64,000 nt of DNA from JASSUD01 sp031963445 (GCA_031963445.1 JASSUH010000001.1:2480001-2544000), one strand, 5' to 3'; positions 44,501-52,359 are shown, counted from the first letter of the stretch. The notes: generated by a model from the sequence alone, not told the origin. Made by a program: numbers and translations.

Positions 44501-44564
44501 GGCCGCTACTCAACCAATCCAGTAAACGTTCAACGGTTTCAATCAGATGTTCAGCAAAGGCCAC
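41553..44564 (-). CDS. dotO: T4BSS ATPase DotO/IcmB (TraU-like)
   Basis: DotO is the VirB4-class ATPase at the inner-membrane base of type IVB systems. The 1003-residue protein is close to Legionella IcmB and R64 TraU in length. It has a Walker A region MVAQPRSGKSVNGN at residues 488-500 (PRSGKS), a Walker B-type LQFDEFHRTKKI near residue 790, and a VMVTLISQSITDFDDAMLEF region typical of VirB4/TraU proteins. There is no membrane segment. It is the last gene of the minus-strand T4BSS operon. IcmJ (DotN/TraT), which precedes icmB in Legionella and R64, is absent. A palindromic element separates it from dotP. Confidence 0.92.
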   Translation of the reverse strand: MAFAEHLIETVERLLDWLSSGLKQTGPDYCQIEAVDDQHTFTLQDGTLLTVIRLHGSYRMIGAAEFAEVNAQISQSLKAYLSTGGHAVHVFFKSDPDSAERDIRAALTLSKEAAKRLQFDLEDLFAEDVRYLSQFCANEKVFITLFTRPAAVTASEQKQDRKAKQELLAAHPLPRLQDAPNLFAALTALRTRHHSFVTALLRDLQQAQLAAQVLEVHAAAYEMRMSVDPDFTDENWRACLPGDKIPVRDMPGESSDISGAFWPRLNGLLIPRLGKLLNLKTVEVGDRLYAPMYIHLHPSEIQPFQQLFIRVADAKMPWRISFLIESGGLAMLAFKDFITALFGFTHGDNRLIKDAINEIRHLQSRHDELDVRLRVDFATWSAAGEPRLLAERAARLARAVQGWGGAEVREVSGDAYQGFISSTLALSLNSVATPACAILSEVTAMLPLHRPASPWLEGGAVLYRTLDGKIWCYQPNSPVQASWITMMVAQPRSGKSVNGNQINLALCLSPGISRLPLIAIIDVGRASSGLISLLQYALPEEQRHLVASIRLHMTSDFSINPFDTQLGCRFPLPHEEAFLVNFISLLVTSMGKTAPADGMSGLVKMAVQEAYQYYSDAVNPKLYSNRVEDAELIERALQEYGLYVDEQTTWWEIVDALFKHRAYHAALLAQRYAVPSVADIAALSREPQFNDMYGAKTTEDGEPLLLAFTRMLSEAMRSYPILAKPTQFDLGEARVVSIDLDEVAKSGSAAADHQTAVCYMLARYVAAKNFYLTEDHLSHFPVQYRQYHERRIHEIRQDKKHLQFDEFHRTKKIQAVREQVIADMREGGKWGVMVTLISQSITDFDDAMLEFATGKFIISRQNEANAEIMRKMFNLSDTAVYAVQHLIRPPGPQGSTFVALFATKQGEAAHVLNSTMGGIKLWAFSTSSEDTYVRDSLYQKLGPVKARQLLARLYPAGSINDELERRKRRSQANGLIGAAQDEVLDELIADILAQQEAPQRRSA

Positions 44565-44594
44565 GTTCTTTTTCTCCTGCGCTTTTTGCCATTA

Positions 44595-44757
44595 AGAACC
44601 TGTTCAAAATCTTCAAAAGTGGGTTGTGTTGGGGTTCCTTCGTCACCCCAACCTACTAAAAATGCCAAAGAGTTGTAGGTTGGGGTGACGAAGGAACCCC
44701 AACATGACTACCGATAACCTCTCAAATTCCTCCTCTTTGAGATCGCGAGCAGGTTCT
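44595..44757. repeat. Family-B palindrome between dotP and dotO
   Basis: AGAACCTGTTCAAAATCTTC and GATCGCGAGCAGGTTCT ends; core arms GTTGGGGTTCCTTCGTCACC and GTAGGTTGGGGTGACGAAGG. It is an almost complete, little-diverged copy. It overlaps the dotP stop codon (TAG then AACCTG). Confidence 0.92.
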
Positions 44758-45163
44758 AAAGGTTTGGTTGTTGAACCTTCACATGCTTGCGATCACCGCC
44801 ACCACTCCCCCAGACCGTATCGCCTGTGGTTTGAATCAAGCTAGCTACATAAAACAAAAGTCCACCGCCAATTAAATAGACGAAGGCGGTAGACAGCTTG
44901 ACTCCTTGCCCATCAGTCTTGTTGTATTTAATAAAGCTGAAGATGCTAATGCCGATCAAAATTAATCCGCATAAACCAAAAAATACTTGCGCCGCTGAAC
45001 CCAGCGCATCTAAGCTTCCTGCCGTGTTGTTTGCTACGTCTCCAACACTGGCTGCCCAAGCGTTTGATGTAAGACTAAACAGTGCAAGCCAAATCATTGG
45101 TCGCACAGCAAAAAAGCACGGCGTTCTTAAGACGCAATTTTTGACAATAGTTTGGATGAACAT
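44756..45163 (-). CDS. dotP: T4BSS membrane protein DotP/IcmD (TraR-like)
   Basis: Small inner-membrane protein of the Dot/Icm apparatus. Start ATG 45163 has GGAG five bases upstream, giving 135 residues, nearly the length of Legionella IcmD (132). It has an N-terminal hydrophobic region (MIWLALFSLTSNAWAASVGD, signal-like). Two membrane segments follow (ALGSAAQVFFGLCGLILIGI; TAFVYLIGGGLLFYVASLIQ). IcmD/TraR proteins are short and weakly conserved. The call rests on this pattern plus position between icmC and icmB. Confidence 0.78.
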   Translation of the reverse strand: MFIQTIVKNCVLRTPCFFAVRPMIWLALFSLTSNAWAASVGDVANNTAGSLDALGSAAQVFFGLCGLILIGISIFSFIKYNKTDGQGVKLSTAFVYLIGGGLLFYVASLIQTTGDTVWGSGGGDRKHVKVQQPNL

Positions 45164-45218
45164 AGAGTCTCCAAGCAGGTTAAGCAAAGGTATATTTGCT
45201 TTTTCTACAAAAGCTTTT

Positions 45219-45340
45219 AGAACCTATTCAAAATCTTCAAAAGTGGGTTGTGTTGGGGTTCCTTCGTCACCCCGACCTACGAAAAATGCCAAAAATTGTA
45301 GGTTAGGGTGACGCAGGAACCCCAACATGCATACCAACAG
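45219..45340. repeat. Family-B element between dotE and dotP
   Basis: AGAACCTATTCAAAATCTTC end, core GTTGGGGTTCCTTCGTCACC and GTAGGTTAGGGTGACGCAGG. The far end lacks the usual GAACAGGTTCT, so it is partly decayed. Confidence 0.82.
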
Positions 45341-45388
45341 CTTTTTTTCCGTACTAACGCACTGACTAAAAATGAAGACATGTTTTAT

Positions 45389-45949
45389 CTAAGGCGCCAC
45401 AGAGGTTCCTTGAAAAACATCAGCAAACCCCAACGTGCTCGCCACTACATTCACTGTTTCCAAAATATTGATTAACGCAACGCCAGCGCATAGCCGAATC
45501 ATCGCTGTCTTAAACATTTCATCCGAACCATTTTGGCCATTACCAAAGCGCCGCACAGCCAACCAGCCTCGCGCAAAAGTGACGTAGCCATAAAGCTGTA
45601 AACAAGACAGCAACGCTTGCAACATCAGCTTTGATTTTTGCGGCAACTTAGATGTTGCATCGCTATAACTCAGTAGATGATGCACCGATGAAGATGGCCC
45701 ATACATCGTCTGTAAAAAAGTATCGATGCTCGCGGGGAAATTGAAGAGTGCGACTCCAGCAATTAAATACATAAGGGGTGTCACCCACTGTGGGCGACTC
45801 AGCGTGCCCACACGCCCCTGCTCCACTAGTTTAAAAATAGCGGTTCCGCTCAATAACAGACCCAATAAGGCCACGCCCAAATTAAGCAGTCTTTCCAGAC
45901 CAGGAAAAGATTGCGTCAAGGTATCCAGCATCATTTCCACATCATTCAT
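45389..45949 (-). CDS. dotE: T4BSS membrane protein DotE/IcmC (TraQ-like)
   Basis: Inner-membrane protein of the Dot/Icm core. The 186-residue product is close to Legionella IcmC (194). It has about four hydrophobic segments (LLNLGVALLGLLLSGTAIFK; WVTPLMYLIAGVALFNFPAS), the TMYG-S motif, and a helical end (MIRLCAGVALINILETVNVV). IcmC proteins share a spacing of these segments and a short TMYGP-type loop. The order dotF-dotE-dotP is that of icmG-icmC-icmD. The ribosome site before ATG 45949 is weak. Confidence 0.78.
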   Translation of the reverse strand: MNDVEMMLDTLTQSFPGLERLLNLGVALLGLLLSGTAIFKLVEQGRVGTLSRPQWVTPLMYLIAGVALFNFPASIDTFLQTMYGPSSSVHHLLSYSDATSKLPQKSKLMLQALLSCLQLYGYVTFARGWLAVRRFGNGQNGSDEMFKTAMIRLCAGVALINILETVNVVASTLGFADVFQGTSVAP

Positions 45950-45986
45950 GATTTAATTTCTGCTTAATGACTCTCAGAACAAACTC

Positions 45987-46895
45987 TCAGCGCAATACCA
46001 ATCCGTTAGAAAAAATAATCTGCCCCTGCTCTGCATCGATAATTTTCGCTACCCCCAAACCCGGTACTGTTTCACCGGGAGACACCGTAATACTTTCCCC
46101 TCCTTTCGTTTGCAACCAAGCACGTCCTTCTAATACAGCTTTTAGTTGCAACCCAGGTTGTGCAGTTGACTGAACCTTTGGACTAACTTGTCTATCTTGC
46201 TTGGCTGTTGCCACGTTATGAATAGCCACTGTTCGTTTCGCTTGGTTTAACCGAGTGGGACGATGCCTTTGATGGATGCGAGGGATAGAGCCAGTTTGGC
46301 GTACTTGAGGTAATGGAGCAATTGGCCGTTCGGTTAACGTTTTGCTCTCTGAGACGTTAGCTATCTGAGGCCCTGCAATAAATTCGTTAACTTTTTTTTC
46401 TAACTTATCAACGCGCGCATTGATTTGTACCAGCTCATTGATTAGCGATTCCACCTCTGGTTTATGCCGAGAAATTGAATCAGTACTCTCTGCAAGTTGA
46501 GGCGAGGCATTGGGTTCGAGCGCCAATATCTCTGCCTGCTCCGACTGTGGCGTCTGTTGAGTCGTTTCATGATCCAACCAAGCAGGTTGAAAAACTTCAG
46601 CTGAACGAGCTCCAGAAAAAAGAGGGGCGATGAGTCTCCAGCCCAAGAAAAATACAATCAGAAAGGTGACACTCATGCCACCAAAAACCATAATTTTCTG
46701 GCGCTGATTATTTAAAGAAAGCAGGCTTACGCATTTAAAAAATCTCTGCTTAGCCTCTTGGGTAGTGTTATGCGTTTCCGTTGCAATCTTGTTGCTCACA
46801 AGATCAGGTAGAGGTTCTTGGGCTTGTGCTGGACTAAAAGGTAGTTCGTCTATGTTATTTTCATCAGTGACATATGGCTGCTGTGCGTCATTCAT
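45987..46895 (-). CDS. dotF: T4BSS core-complex protein DotF/IcmG (TraP-like)
   Basis: DotF is a bitopic inner-membrane protein of the core complex. The 302-residue protein has a cytoplasmic N-terminus (about 70 residues) and one membrane segment at residues about 68-90 (IMVFGGMSVTFLIVFFLGWR). A Gln/Glu/Ser-rich linker follows, then a short coiled coil (INELVQINARVDKLEKKVNE). The C-terminal domain (GRAWLQTKGGESITVSPGET, then VPGLGVAKIIDAEQGQIIFS) is typical of IcmG/TraP. AAGGG lies nine bases before ATG 46895. A family-C palindrome lies upstream, before dotG. Confidence 0.8.
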   Translation of the reverse strand: MNDAQQPYVTDENNIDELPFSPAQAQEPLPDLVSNKIATETHNTTQEAKQRFFKCVSLLSLNNQRQKIMVFGGMSVTFLIVFFLGWRLIAPLFSGARSAEVFQPAWLDHETTQQTPQSEQAEILALEPNASPQLAESTDSISRHKPEVESLINELVQINARVDKLEKKVNEFIAGPQIANVSESKTLTERPIAPLPQVRQTGSIPRIHQRHRPTRLNQAKRTVAIHNVATAKQDRQVSPKVQSTAQPGLQLKAVLEGRAWLQTKGGESITVSPGETVPGLGVAKIIDAEQGQIIFSNGLVLR

Positions 46896-46920
46896 GATGA
46901 CTACCCTTTATCGCAAAGTT

Positions 46921-47052
46921 AAGGAAGTGCTGAATCAATCGGGAGCAAGGCATGTCGACGCAGACAGTACACTAGTACGAGTACGGCAAGGAGGCCTCAG
47001 TTGTTTATCCTGCCGCTCCCGGCTTATTGTCTACGTTATTCAGCGCTTCCTT
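46921..47052. repeat. Family-C palindrome overlapping the end of dotG
   Basis: AAGGAAGTGCTGAATCAATC and GTTATTCAGCGCTTCCTT ends. The interior has GACGCAGACAGTAC and GTACGGCAAGGAGGCCTCAG (family-A-like). On the minus strand its end supplies the last dotG codons (Arg-Lys-Arg) and the TGA stop. Confidence 0.88.
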
Positions 47053-48269
47053 AGGTCGGCCATAAATAAAACCCCAATCCCTATTCCCGCATTAACCGTA
47101 ATCGTCGCAGGCCGATTGATTAGGCCAGCTAAGTTATTTGCTACTTGCTTGCCTATATTGCCGGTCCCCGCTAGCAATAATTGCTGTGTGGTATACGGCT
47201 CTTGCTGTATCGTGGTGCCCAAAGGGTTGCTAATCAGCTGTTGGCGTTGCCCACCTTGTAACAACGCATCTGAAAAACCTCCTAAAAAAGAAGCCGCGAA
47301 GAAGGTTCCATAGCGCATCAAATAATGCTGATCGACTTTAGTGGCGAGAGCAGTACGCGCAGTTTCAGGGTCAATAGCCCACGCATCAATCGCTACACTG
47401 TTTTGCTGCGCTGGGATGCTTGCCAACGTAAAGTGCAAACCGACCTTCTGCGCGCTTTGCCCCATTTCGATCTTGCCGAGTAACTTGGTTCCTTTAAGCG
47501 CCCCTTGCACAATCGTCGCCGTCACCGGACCAGGTTCATCGGTATTGATCGCCGTATCGAGCACAGCATAACTAAGCTCGCCTGCGCGCAGCACAATCTG
47601 ACTCGACTTAGGATTGGCCTGTACCAATTTAGTTGTATCTTGCTCAGGCCCTATTTCTTTATTTATCTCTTTAGTCTTGCTTTCTTGGCTGACAGATTGA
47701 GTTAGTTCAGGCATCGTCAATGACACATGCTCTTTAGGCTGCCAAGCTGCAATCAGCAGATTAACTTGAGGGCGCATTGCAGCAGCTTGCGCAGCTATCG
47801 CTTGTTGCCAATGTTCTATGTCTGGATATGGCTGCACAGTCGCTATCTCGGTTAATTTAGGTTGAGATGGAGTAACGGGAAGAGGCTCTGCGATTTGACT
47901 GGCGTTAGCGTCTGAAATTGGCTGTGCAGCCATATTTGGGCGCATAACCGGTATCTCACTTTCTCCCGTTTGTTTAGCTGCAGCAGCTGCCGCAGCGTTT
48001 TGCTCGGCCAGTAGACTGTCATAAGCATGAGTTGCAGGCGGTAATTGGCTAAGTGGTAGTTGCTCGGACAATGCTGCGACTTCTGGCGCTGTAGCAAACT
48101 GGCTAGATTCGACTGGCATTGCCGATTTTGCATGGCGCAACATCAGATAACCGATGCTGGCCGCCGTCACCATAATCACTAAACCGCCGCAGTAGCGAAG
48201 GCGCACGCTGCCGTCAGCTAGCTGTGCCTTGATATTATTCCAACGGTTAGTTTTTTTGACGTCACCCAT
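47040..48269 (-). CDS. dotG: T4BSS core-complex VirB10-like protein DotG/IcmE (TraO-like)
   Basis: DotG spans both membranes and forms the channel core. The 409-residue protein has one N-terminal membrane segment (about residues 31-48) and a Pro/Gln-rich linker. The C-terminal VirB10-like domain contains VLRAGELSYAVLDTAINTDE, then GPVTATIVQGALKGTKLLG, and FASFLGGFSDAL-type sequence (FFAASFLGGFSDALLQGGQR). Its end is VNAGIGIGVLFMADLRKR. The size is like R64 TraO (about 430) and lacks the pentapeptide repeats of the 1048-residue Legionella DotG. Start: ATG 48269; a GTG at 48281 overlaps dotH. The stop lies in a family-C repeat. Confidence 0.9.
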   Translation of the reverse strand: MGDVKKTNRWNNIKAQLADGSVRLRYCGGLVIMVTAASIGYLMLRHAKSAMPVESSQFATAPEVAALSEQLPLSQLPPATHAYDSLLAEQNAAAAAAAKQTGESEIPVMRPNMAAQPISDANASQIAEPLPVTPSQPKLTEIATVQPYPDIEHWQQAIAAQAAAMRPQVNLLIAAWQPKEHVSLTMPELTQSVSQESKTKEINKEIGPEQDTTKLVQANPKSSQIVLRAGELSYAVLDTAINTDEPGPVTATIVQGALKGTKLLGKIEMGQSAQKVGLHFTLASIPAQQNSVAIDAWAIDPETARTALATKVDQHYLMRYGTFFAASFLGGFSDALLQGGQRQQLISNPLGTTIQQEPYTTQQLLLAGTGNIGKQVANNLAGLINRPATITVNAGIGIGVLFMADLRKR

Positions 48270-48273
48270 ATGG

Positions 48274-49269
48274 CTAATCACCGCTTAATTGAACTTGCAC
48301 TGCGTGCTCTCCCGCTAATGCGAGTAACACTGGCGTGGGCGGAATTTCATACACGTATGTCCCATCAGCGCTTTTTTGCATCCCTACATAAGCGGGTGAA
48401 AGCAACGCGTAGCGGGTACGCAGATAAAAACGATTTTGATATGCCCATGCTTGTACTTCAGGATGTGAAGAAACCAATGCCTGGGCACCATCCGGTGCAA
48501 TACCCGCTAATAAGCCTAGCCAGACGGGGTTAGCTTCAACTGAGGGGATTGAGTTATCGAGTTGGCTCGCTGGCCCAACTCCTTTAACACGGACATCAAC
48601 GCGATAATCCACTTCGCGCTGCCCGCTGATGAGGGTCAGTGACACAGGCGTTGGCACCTGCTTCAAAGAGACGGAAAGATTGCCCTGCGCATAAGTCGAT
48701 TGCGGCGATAGCTTGATTAAGTTTGATGCTTGCGCCAGATTTTGTGACCAACTTAATTTAAACGTAGCAGCTCCTCCTGTATCTACTGCTGTCACATTTA
48801 ATGGGTTTCCTAATTGATCGATAAATAAAAGATTCGTCACGTAATTCGCAAATAACCGCACAACGGGTGGTGTTTCACCTGGCATTAGCGAGACAGTCAC
48901 GGTGCTGGAAACGGGTTTAGGGGTAAAGCGAGGTGGCGCTGCAGCAGCACGTTCCGCTTCATCAACCAAACGCCGCAACGCTTTAATTTGCTGTGGTGAA
49001 AGTGGCGTGGCTTCTTGTACAACTTGCTGGTATGCCTGCTGATTAAGGCCAGATAAAGCTAAACCTGAGGGTAGCGGCTCAGGCAAAAAAGAAGATGCTG
49101 TTGATGCAGGCGCAGATGAAATTGCCGATGACGGCGGAGCTTGCGTTGGTACAGAGGAAGTTTGTTGCAATGACGTAGCGTGCCCTCTATCTATTGCCCA
49201 AAGCAAACCAATACTCATGACCAACAGCGGTAAAAAGAAATGCGTACCAAAGACAGTCAGCTTCATCAT
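48274..49269 (-). CDS. dotH: T4BSS outer-membrane core protein DotH/IcmK (TraN-like)
   Basis: DotH is the outer-membrane core protein that works with lipoproteins DotC and DotD. The 331-residue protein has a signal peptide (MKLTVFGTHFFLPLLVMSIG, cut near residue 30). The conserved IcmK region follows: LSPQQIKALRRLVDEAERAA, then RFTPKPVSSTVTVSLMPGET and PPVVRLFANYVTNLLFIDQLG. After that are FKLSWSQNLAQASNLIKLSP and REVDYRVDVRVKGVGP. It is shorter than Legionella IcmK (about 360). The start overlaps the dotI stop (ATGA), a mark of translational coupling. Confidence 0.9.
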   Translation of the reverse strand: MMKLTVFGTHFFLPLLVMSIGLLWAIDRGHATSLQQTSSVPTQAPPSSAISSAPASTASSFLPEPLPSGLALSGLNQQAYQQVVQEATPLSPQQIKALRRLVDEAERAAAAPPRFTPKPVSSTVTVSLMPGETPPVVRLFANYVTNLLFIDQLGNPLNVTAVDTGGAATFKLSWSQNLAQASNLIKLSPQSTYAQGNLSVSLKQVPTPVSLTLISGQREVDYRVDVRVKGVGPASQLDNSIPSVEANPVWLGLLAGIAPDGAQALVSSHPEVQAWAYQNRFYLRTRYALLSPAYVGMQKSADGTYVYEIPPTPVLLALAGEHAVQVQLSGD

Positions 49270-49928
49270 TGCTCCTGTGCCACATACTGCACAATCCCCA
49301 CCCCCTGTTTGCTTTCATAAGTAGGAATACGTGCAATTCTCAACATCACTTGCAAACGTTGAGTCAGCCTTACTCTTCCTGCTTGGCCACCTTGATAAGT
49401 AATGGTGATGGGCTGTTCAATCTCCCAACGATAAACTCCACGGTACAGGCCACTACGCGTAATAACCGCAGCGCCAGAAGCAATCGCTTGCGCAACTAAG
49501 CGCTGCGCCTTTACGGTAGCCAACGTCCCAGAGCGCTCGACAGCGGCCATAAATTGCTTCCACCCTTGCGCAGTAAAGCATTGAGCACTGCGTTGAAATT
49601 GCTTTTGATAATTGACGAAATCGTAAGTATTCGCGTCAGTGATACATTGCTGCGCCCATGTCAGCAGCGCTGAATCGCTTAAATAAGGCTGGCTCAGGGG
49701 AACTAAAGGAATGATGCGACCCGTTTGGCTATCCACCGCAAAATACTCGCGCTCAACTTGACGGCTTTTAACCCATATAAATGCGCCGACCAAAAGAGCA
49801 ATCACCACTGCCTCAAGCAAAGCCATTAGCAACGCTGCACCAAAGTATTTTTTATAAAACTGCAGTCGTGCCAAGTTCAGTACATATTCTTGTTCACGTA
49901 TCGGGTTCGCTGAATTTTTTGCCTTCAT
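49266..49928 (-). CDS. dotI: T4BSS inner-membrane protein DotI/IcmL (TraM-like)
   Basis: DotI is a bitopic inner-membrane protein with a VirB8-like periplasmic domain. The product from ATG 49928 is 220 residues (MKAKNSANPIREQEYVLNLA), with a short cytoplasmic region and one membrane helix at about residues 31-52. The DotI/TraM domain follows (YFAVDSQTGRIIPLVPLSQP, then LLTWAQQCITDANTYDFVNY). After it come FTAQGWKQFMAAVERSGTLA and a VLRIARIPTYESKQGVGIVQ-like end. A GTG at 49964 would add 12 residues; neither start has a clear ribosome site. It begins the Tra/Dot block right after pilV. Confidence 0.88.
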   Translation of the reverse strand: MKAKNSANPIREQEYVLNLARLQFYKKYFGAALLMALLEAVVIALLVGAFIWVKSRQVEREYFAVDSQTGRIIPLVPLSQPYLSDSALLTWAQQCITDANTYDFVNYQKQFQRSAQCFTAQGWKQFMAAVERSGTLATVKAQRLVAQAIASGAAVITRSGLYRGVYRWEIEQPITITYQGGQAGRVRLTQRLQVMLRIARIPTYESKQGVGIVQYVAQEQ

Positions 49929-50003
49929 GAATTGATCATGAAGTAAACCTGCTCGAAATTCCACTGATTAGACAAACGGCATAGAGATCGCCGTTTGTAA
50001 TAG

Positions 50004-51302
50004 TTACTGCCCACAATAAACTGCATTCCAGTGTTCGGAATAGACTACGCTACATACAGATAGAGGAGAGCATACGGTGCAAGACGGAGGAATGAGACTA
50101 CTCCAACCCATTGGTAACTTACAGAATCCCCCCACAGAGGGATCAGTGGCATATTCTTGGGTCCAATATTTTGCTAGAGGAATTTTTGAAGCTGGGCACT
50201 CGAGATGATCACCATAATAAATTTGCGCATTACCGCCACTAGCCCGCCATTTACCCGACTGACAAGAAAGTATTGAAGCATCTGCATCTCGAGCTATCAA
50301 TCCATTTGGCTCGCAGGCATCCCCAACATTTGCTACACCCTCTATTTGAAGATATTCACCACTGGTTAAGCGCCCTTTAGTTTGCATCTCACCAGCATGT
50401 ATTTGTCCACCTGTGTAGATATTTTTATCTGCATAGCTACGGACCCAATCAGCGTCGTCCATATACCAGCCGCCCTGCCATTTTTCGTTGTACCAACCGT
50501 TGTCGCCTGTACTGCGAAACCAACCGCCAGCCGCAGTGTCGCCCTCGATCTGCGCGCGTGCGGCATAAATATCTCCCTTGGCAGTAATACTGTCGTTGCT
50601 AATGACACGTTGTGCATTGACTTGGGCAGCTTGGTTCAAATTATGATTGGCGAGATCAAGATCGGTATTCATGCGGTTCAATTCAGGATGCCCAGCTATG
50701 CTCGAGCGATACAAATAATCATGCACCACAGCACCATCGTCAAAAAATAAAGCGCTCGCCAAATGCCCTGCTCCTGGCATAACACCGTAAGAAGATAAGG
50801 CTATTTGCCAACCACCATAACTACCCTGCACTTTCTCTTTATTAAGCGATGAAATAAAGCCGCCGCGCGCTCCCAACAGCTGTGCAATGCGTCGCATATT
50901 GATTTCAGGAATAGTCTCGCCGCCGCTCGTGAGAACCAAAGTTTGCAGCTGTTTAGCGCTAGGCTTCAGGGCCAAAATTTGATAATGCTGCCCAAATGGA
51001 TTCCGTTCAGCGATGACAGAAGGGAGATAACCTGTGCGCTTAAGTATCGGCACAGTGATAGTGGCAGGTTTCAGTGGGCCTGCAACGGCTAACACCGCTG
51101 CATAGTTATCTTTGATATATCGACTTGCGGCATTAGCCACTAAGTTCATATGATCAGTGGCAGCCTGATTCGCTAAATTATCCGCATAGCTAGCCATATA
51201 TTGCGCACCCAGCCCTAGCAGGGCAACCGAAACGATTAACACCACCATGACTTCCAAAACGGTAAAACCATGCTGGCTGCGCCAATTTTTCGCTCGTTTC
51301 AT
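50004..51302 (-). CDS. pilV: Type IV thin-pilus tip adhesin prepilin PilV
   Basis: PilV is the minor pilin whose C-terminus determines recipient recognition in R64 thin pili. The 432-residue protein has a short leader with prepilin cut QHG|FTVLEVMVVLIV (Glu at +5). The conserved N-terminal pilin domain follows. The shufflon-N region comes next: GGWFRSTGDNGWYNEKWQGG, then WVRSYADKNIYTGG, then NVGDACEPNGLIARDADASI and LSCQSGKWR. After that is a unique Cys-rich tail (about residues 370-432, SCTVCSPLSVCSVVYSEHWN). There is only one tail; no alternative segments or rci recombinase follow. It lies between pilS and dotI. Confidence 0.9.
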   Translation of the reverse strand: MKRAKNWRSQHGFTVLEVMVVLIVSVALLGLGAQYMASYADNLANQAATDHMNLVANAASRYIKDNYAAVLAVAGPLKPATITVPILKRTGYLPSVIAERNPFGQHYQILALKPSAKQLQTLVLTSGGETIPEINMRRIAQLLGARGGFISSLNKEKVQGSYGGWQIALSSYGVMPGAGHLASALFFDDGAVVHDYLYRSSIAGHPELNRMNTDLDLANHNLNQAAQVNAQRVISNDSITAKGDIYAARAQIEGDTAAGGWFRSTGDNGWYNEKWQGGWYMDDADWVRSYADKNIYTGGQIHAGEMQTKGRLTSGEYLQIEGVANVGDACEPNGLIARDADASILSCQSGKWRASGGNAQIYYGDHLECPASKIPLAKYWTQEYATDPSVGGFCKLPMGWSSLIPPSCTVCSPLSVCSVVYSEHWNAVYCGQ

Positions 51303-51379
51303 AGGCAGTGCTCAAATCTTTTCAGATAAGGGGGAACGGTGTACTGGAAGCGTAAAACTGCTAGAACTCATTTCACTTT

Positions 51380-51504
51380 AGAGGTTGTCGGTAGGCATGT
51401 TGGGGTTCCTTCGTCACCCCAACCTACATTTGGCCTTTTCGTAGGTTGGGGTGACGCAGGAACCCCAACACAACCCACTTTTGAAAGATCATGGCCATGC
51501 TCTA
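51380..51504. repeat. Family-B palindrome between pilS and pilV
   Basis: Core arms GTTGGGGTTCCTTCGTCACC and GTAGGTTGGGGTGACGCAGG. The end near 51504 (GAAAGATCATGGCCATGCTCT) overlaps the pilS stop (TAG then AGCATGG). Confidence 0.85.
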
Positions 51505-52206
51505 AGAACTAGTTGTCCAAAGCAATGCATTGTTCACGCCAGCACTACAGTCAGCGCTTGCTTTAGCAGTCGTATATTCACCGGCTACGGCCGCAGCACT
51601 ATTCACTTTAACCGTGGCAAAAGCACCGCCTCGGTTAGCTTGCGTGGCAAGTTGAATGCACGCTTGCTCTGGAACGTTTTCATATTTAATCGAAAATCCT
51701 GCGCCAGTCGATTTGAGAGCGACAGCCCCGCCCCATAAATTACGGGGCTCCTTATTCACCACACTCATGTTTTGTGGAATGCCTTTAATGCTGATCAGCT
51801 GCTGCACCAAGTCTGTATTTACGTTGCCATAACCAGAAGCTGTTTTGAGGCTTTTAAGATTGGCATGCAGGATATTCAGGTTGCTGATTTCTTCAAAGAC
51901 ATTCGCTTTACCAAACAGCAAATCCATCTTGCTAGCGGCCAATGCAATAATCCCCATCCCAACAATCAATACGACAATGAGTTCCAGCGCAGTAAACCCT
52001 CGTTGATGTTTGCACGCTTTCCATTTATTACCCAGCAGTCTTTTAAAACCAAAAGGACACCTTGTAGAAATGGGGATGAATTCGACTACAGGGTTAGCAT
52101 GTGGGTTGTCTAAGCTAGGTTCACTATTTTTTACAAAATAGGCTGGGGTAGACTGAGCTTGACTTAACCTTGGTCCGCAAAAAGCGCAGTTAGGGGGAGT
52201 ATGCAT
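51502..52206 (-). CDS. pilS: Type IVb major prepilin PilS with unusually long leader
   Basis: PilS is the main thin-pilus subunit. Start ATG 52206 has GAGG seven bases upstream; no later usable start precedes the pilin signature. The cut site is KHQRG|FTALELIVVLIVG (Gly70, Glu75 at +5), so the leader is about 70 residues, far longer than the roughly 20-30 of known type IVb leaders. It carries four cysteines (MHTPPNCAFCGP; TRCPFG; KACKHQ). The mature pilin, about 164 residues, has a C-terminal Cys pair (QACIQLAT...ASADCSAG) expected for the disulphide loop. It lies between pilR and pilV. Confidence 0.85.
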   Translation of the reverse strand: MHTPPNCAFCGPRLSQAQSTPAYFVKNSEPSLDNPHANPVVEFIPISTRCPFGFKRLLGNKWKACKHQRGFTALELIVVLIVGMGIIALAASKMDLLFGKANVFEEISNLNILHANLKSLKTASGYGNVNTDLVQQLISIKGIPQNMSVVNKEPRNLWGGAVALKSTGAGFSIKYENVPEQACIQLATQANRGGAFATVKVNSAAAVAGEYTTAKASADCSAGVNNALLWTTSS

Positions 52207-52359
52207 AATGTCCTCTTCGATGGTTAGTAAAAGCTCCAACAACAGAAACGCTGAATAGCTAAATCACAAGCAATGCTGACGCAAATTTTGAGTTCGCCCA
52301 CGTTACTCTTAAGAAAAGCAAACGCACAGAGGGAAAAACTGTACTTATGCACCAACAAA

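Noticed and set aside
50004..50400. Shufflon-type invertible segments in pilV
   Set aside because: No inverted alternative tails, no 19-bp repeat pairs of the R64 sfx type, no recombinase gene nearby.
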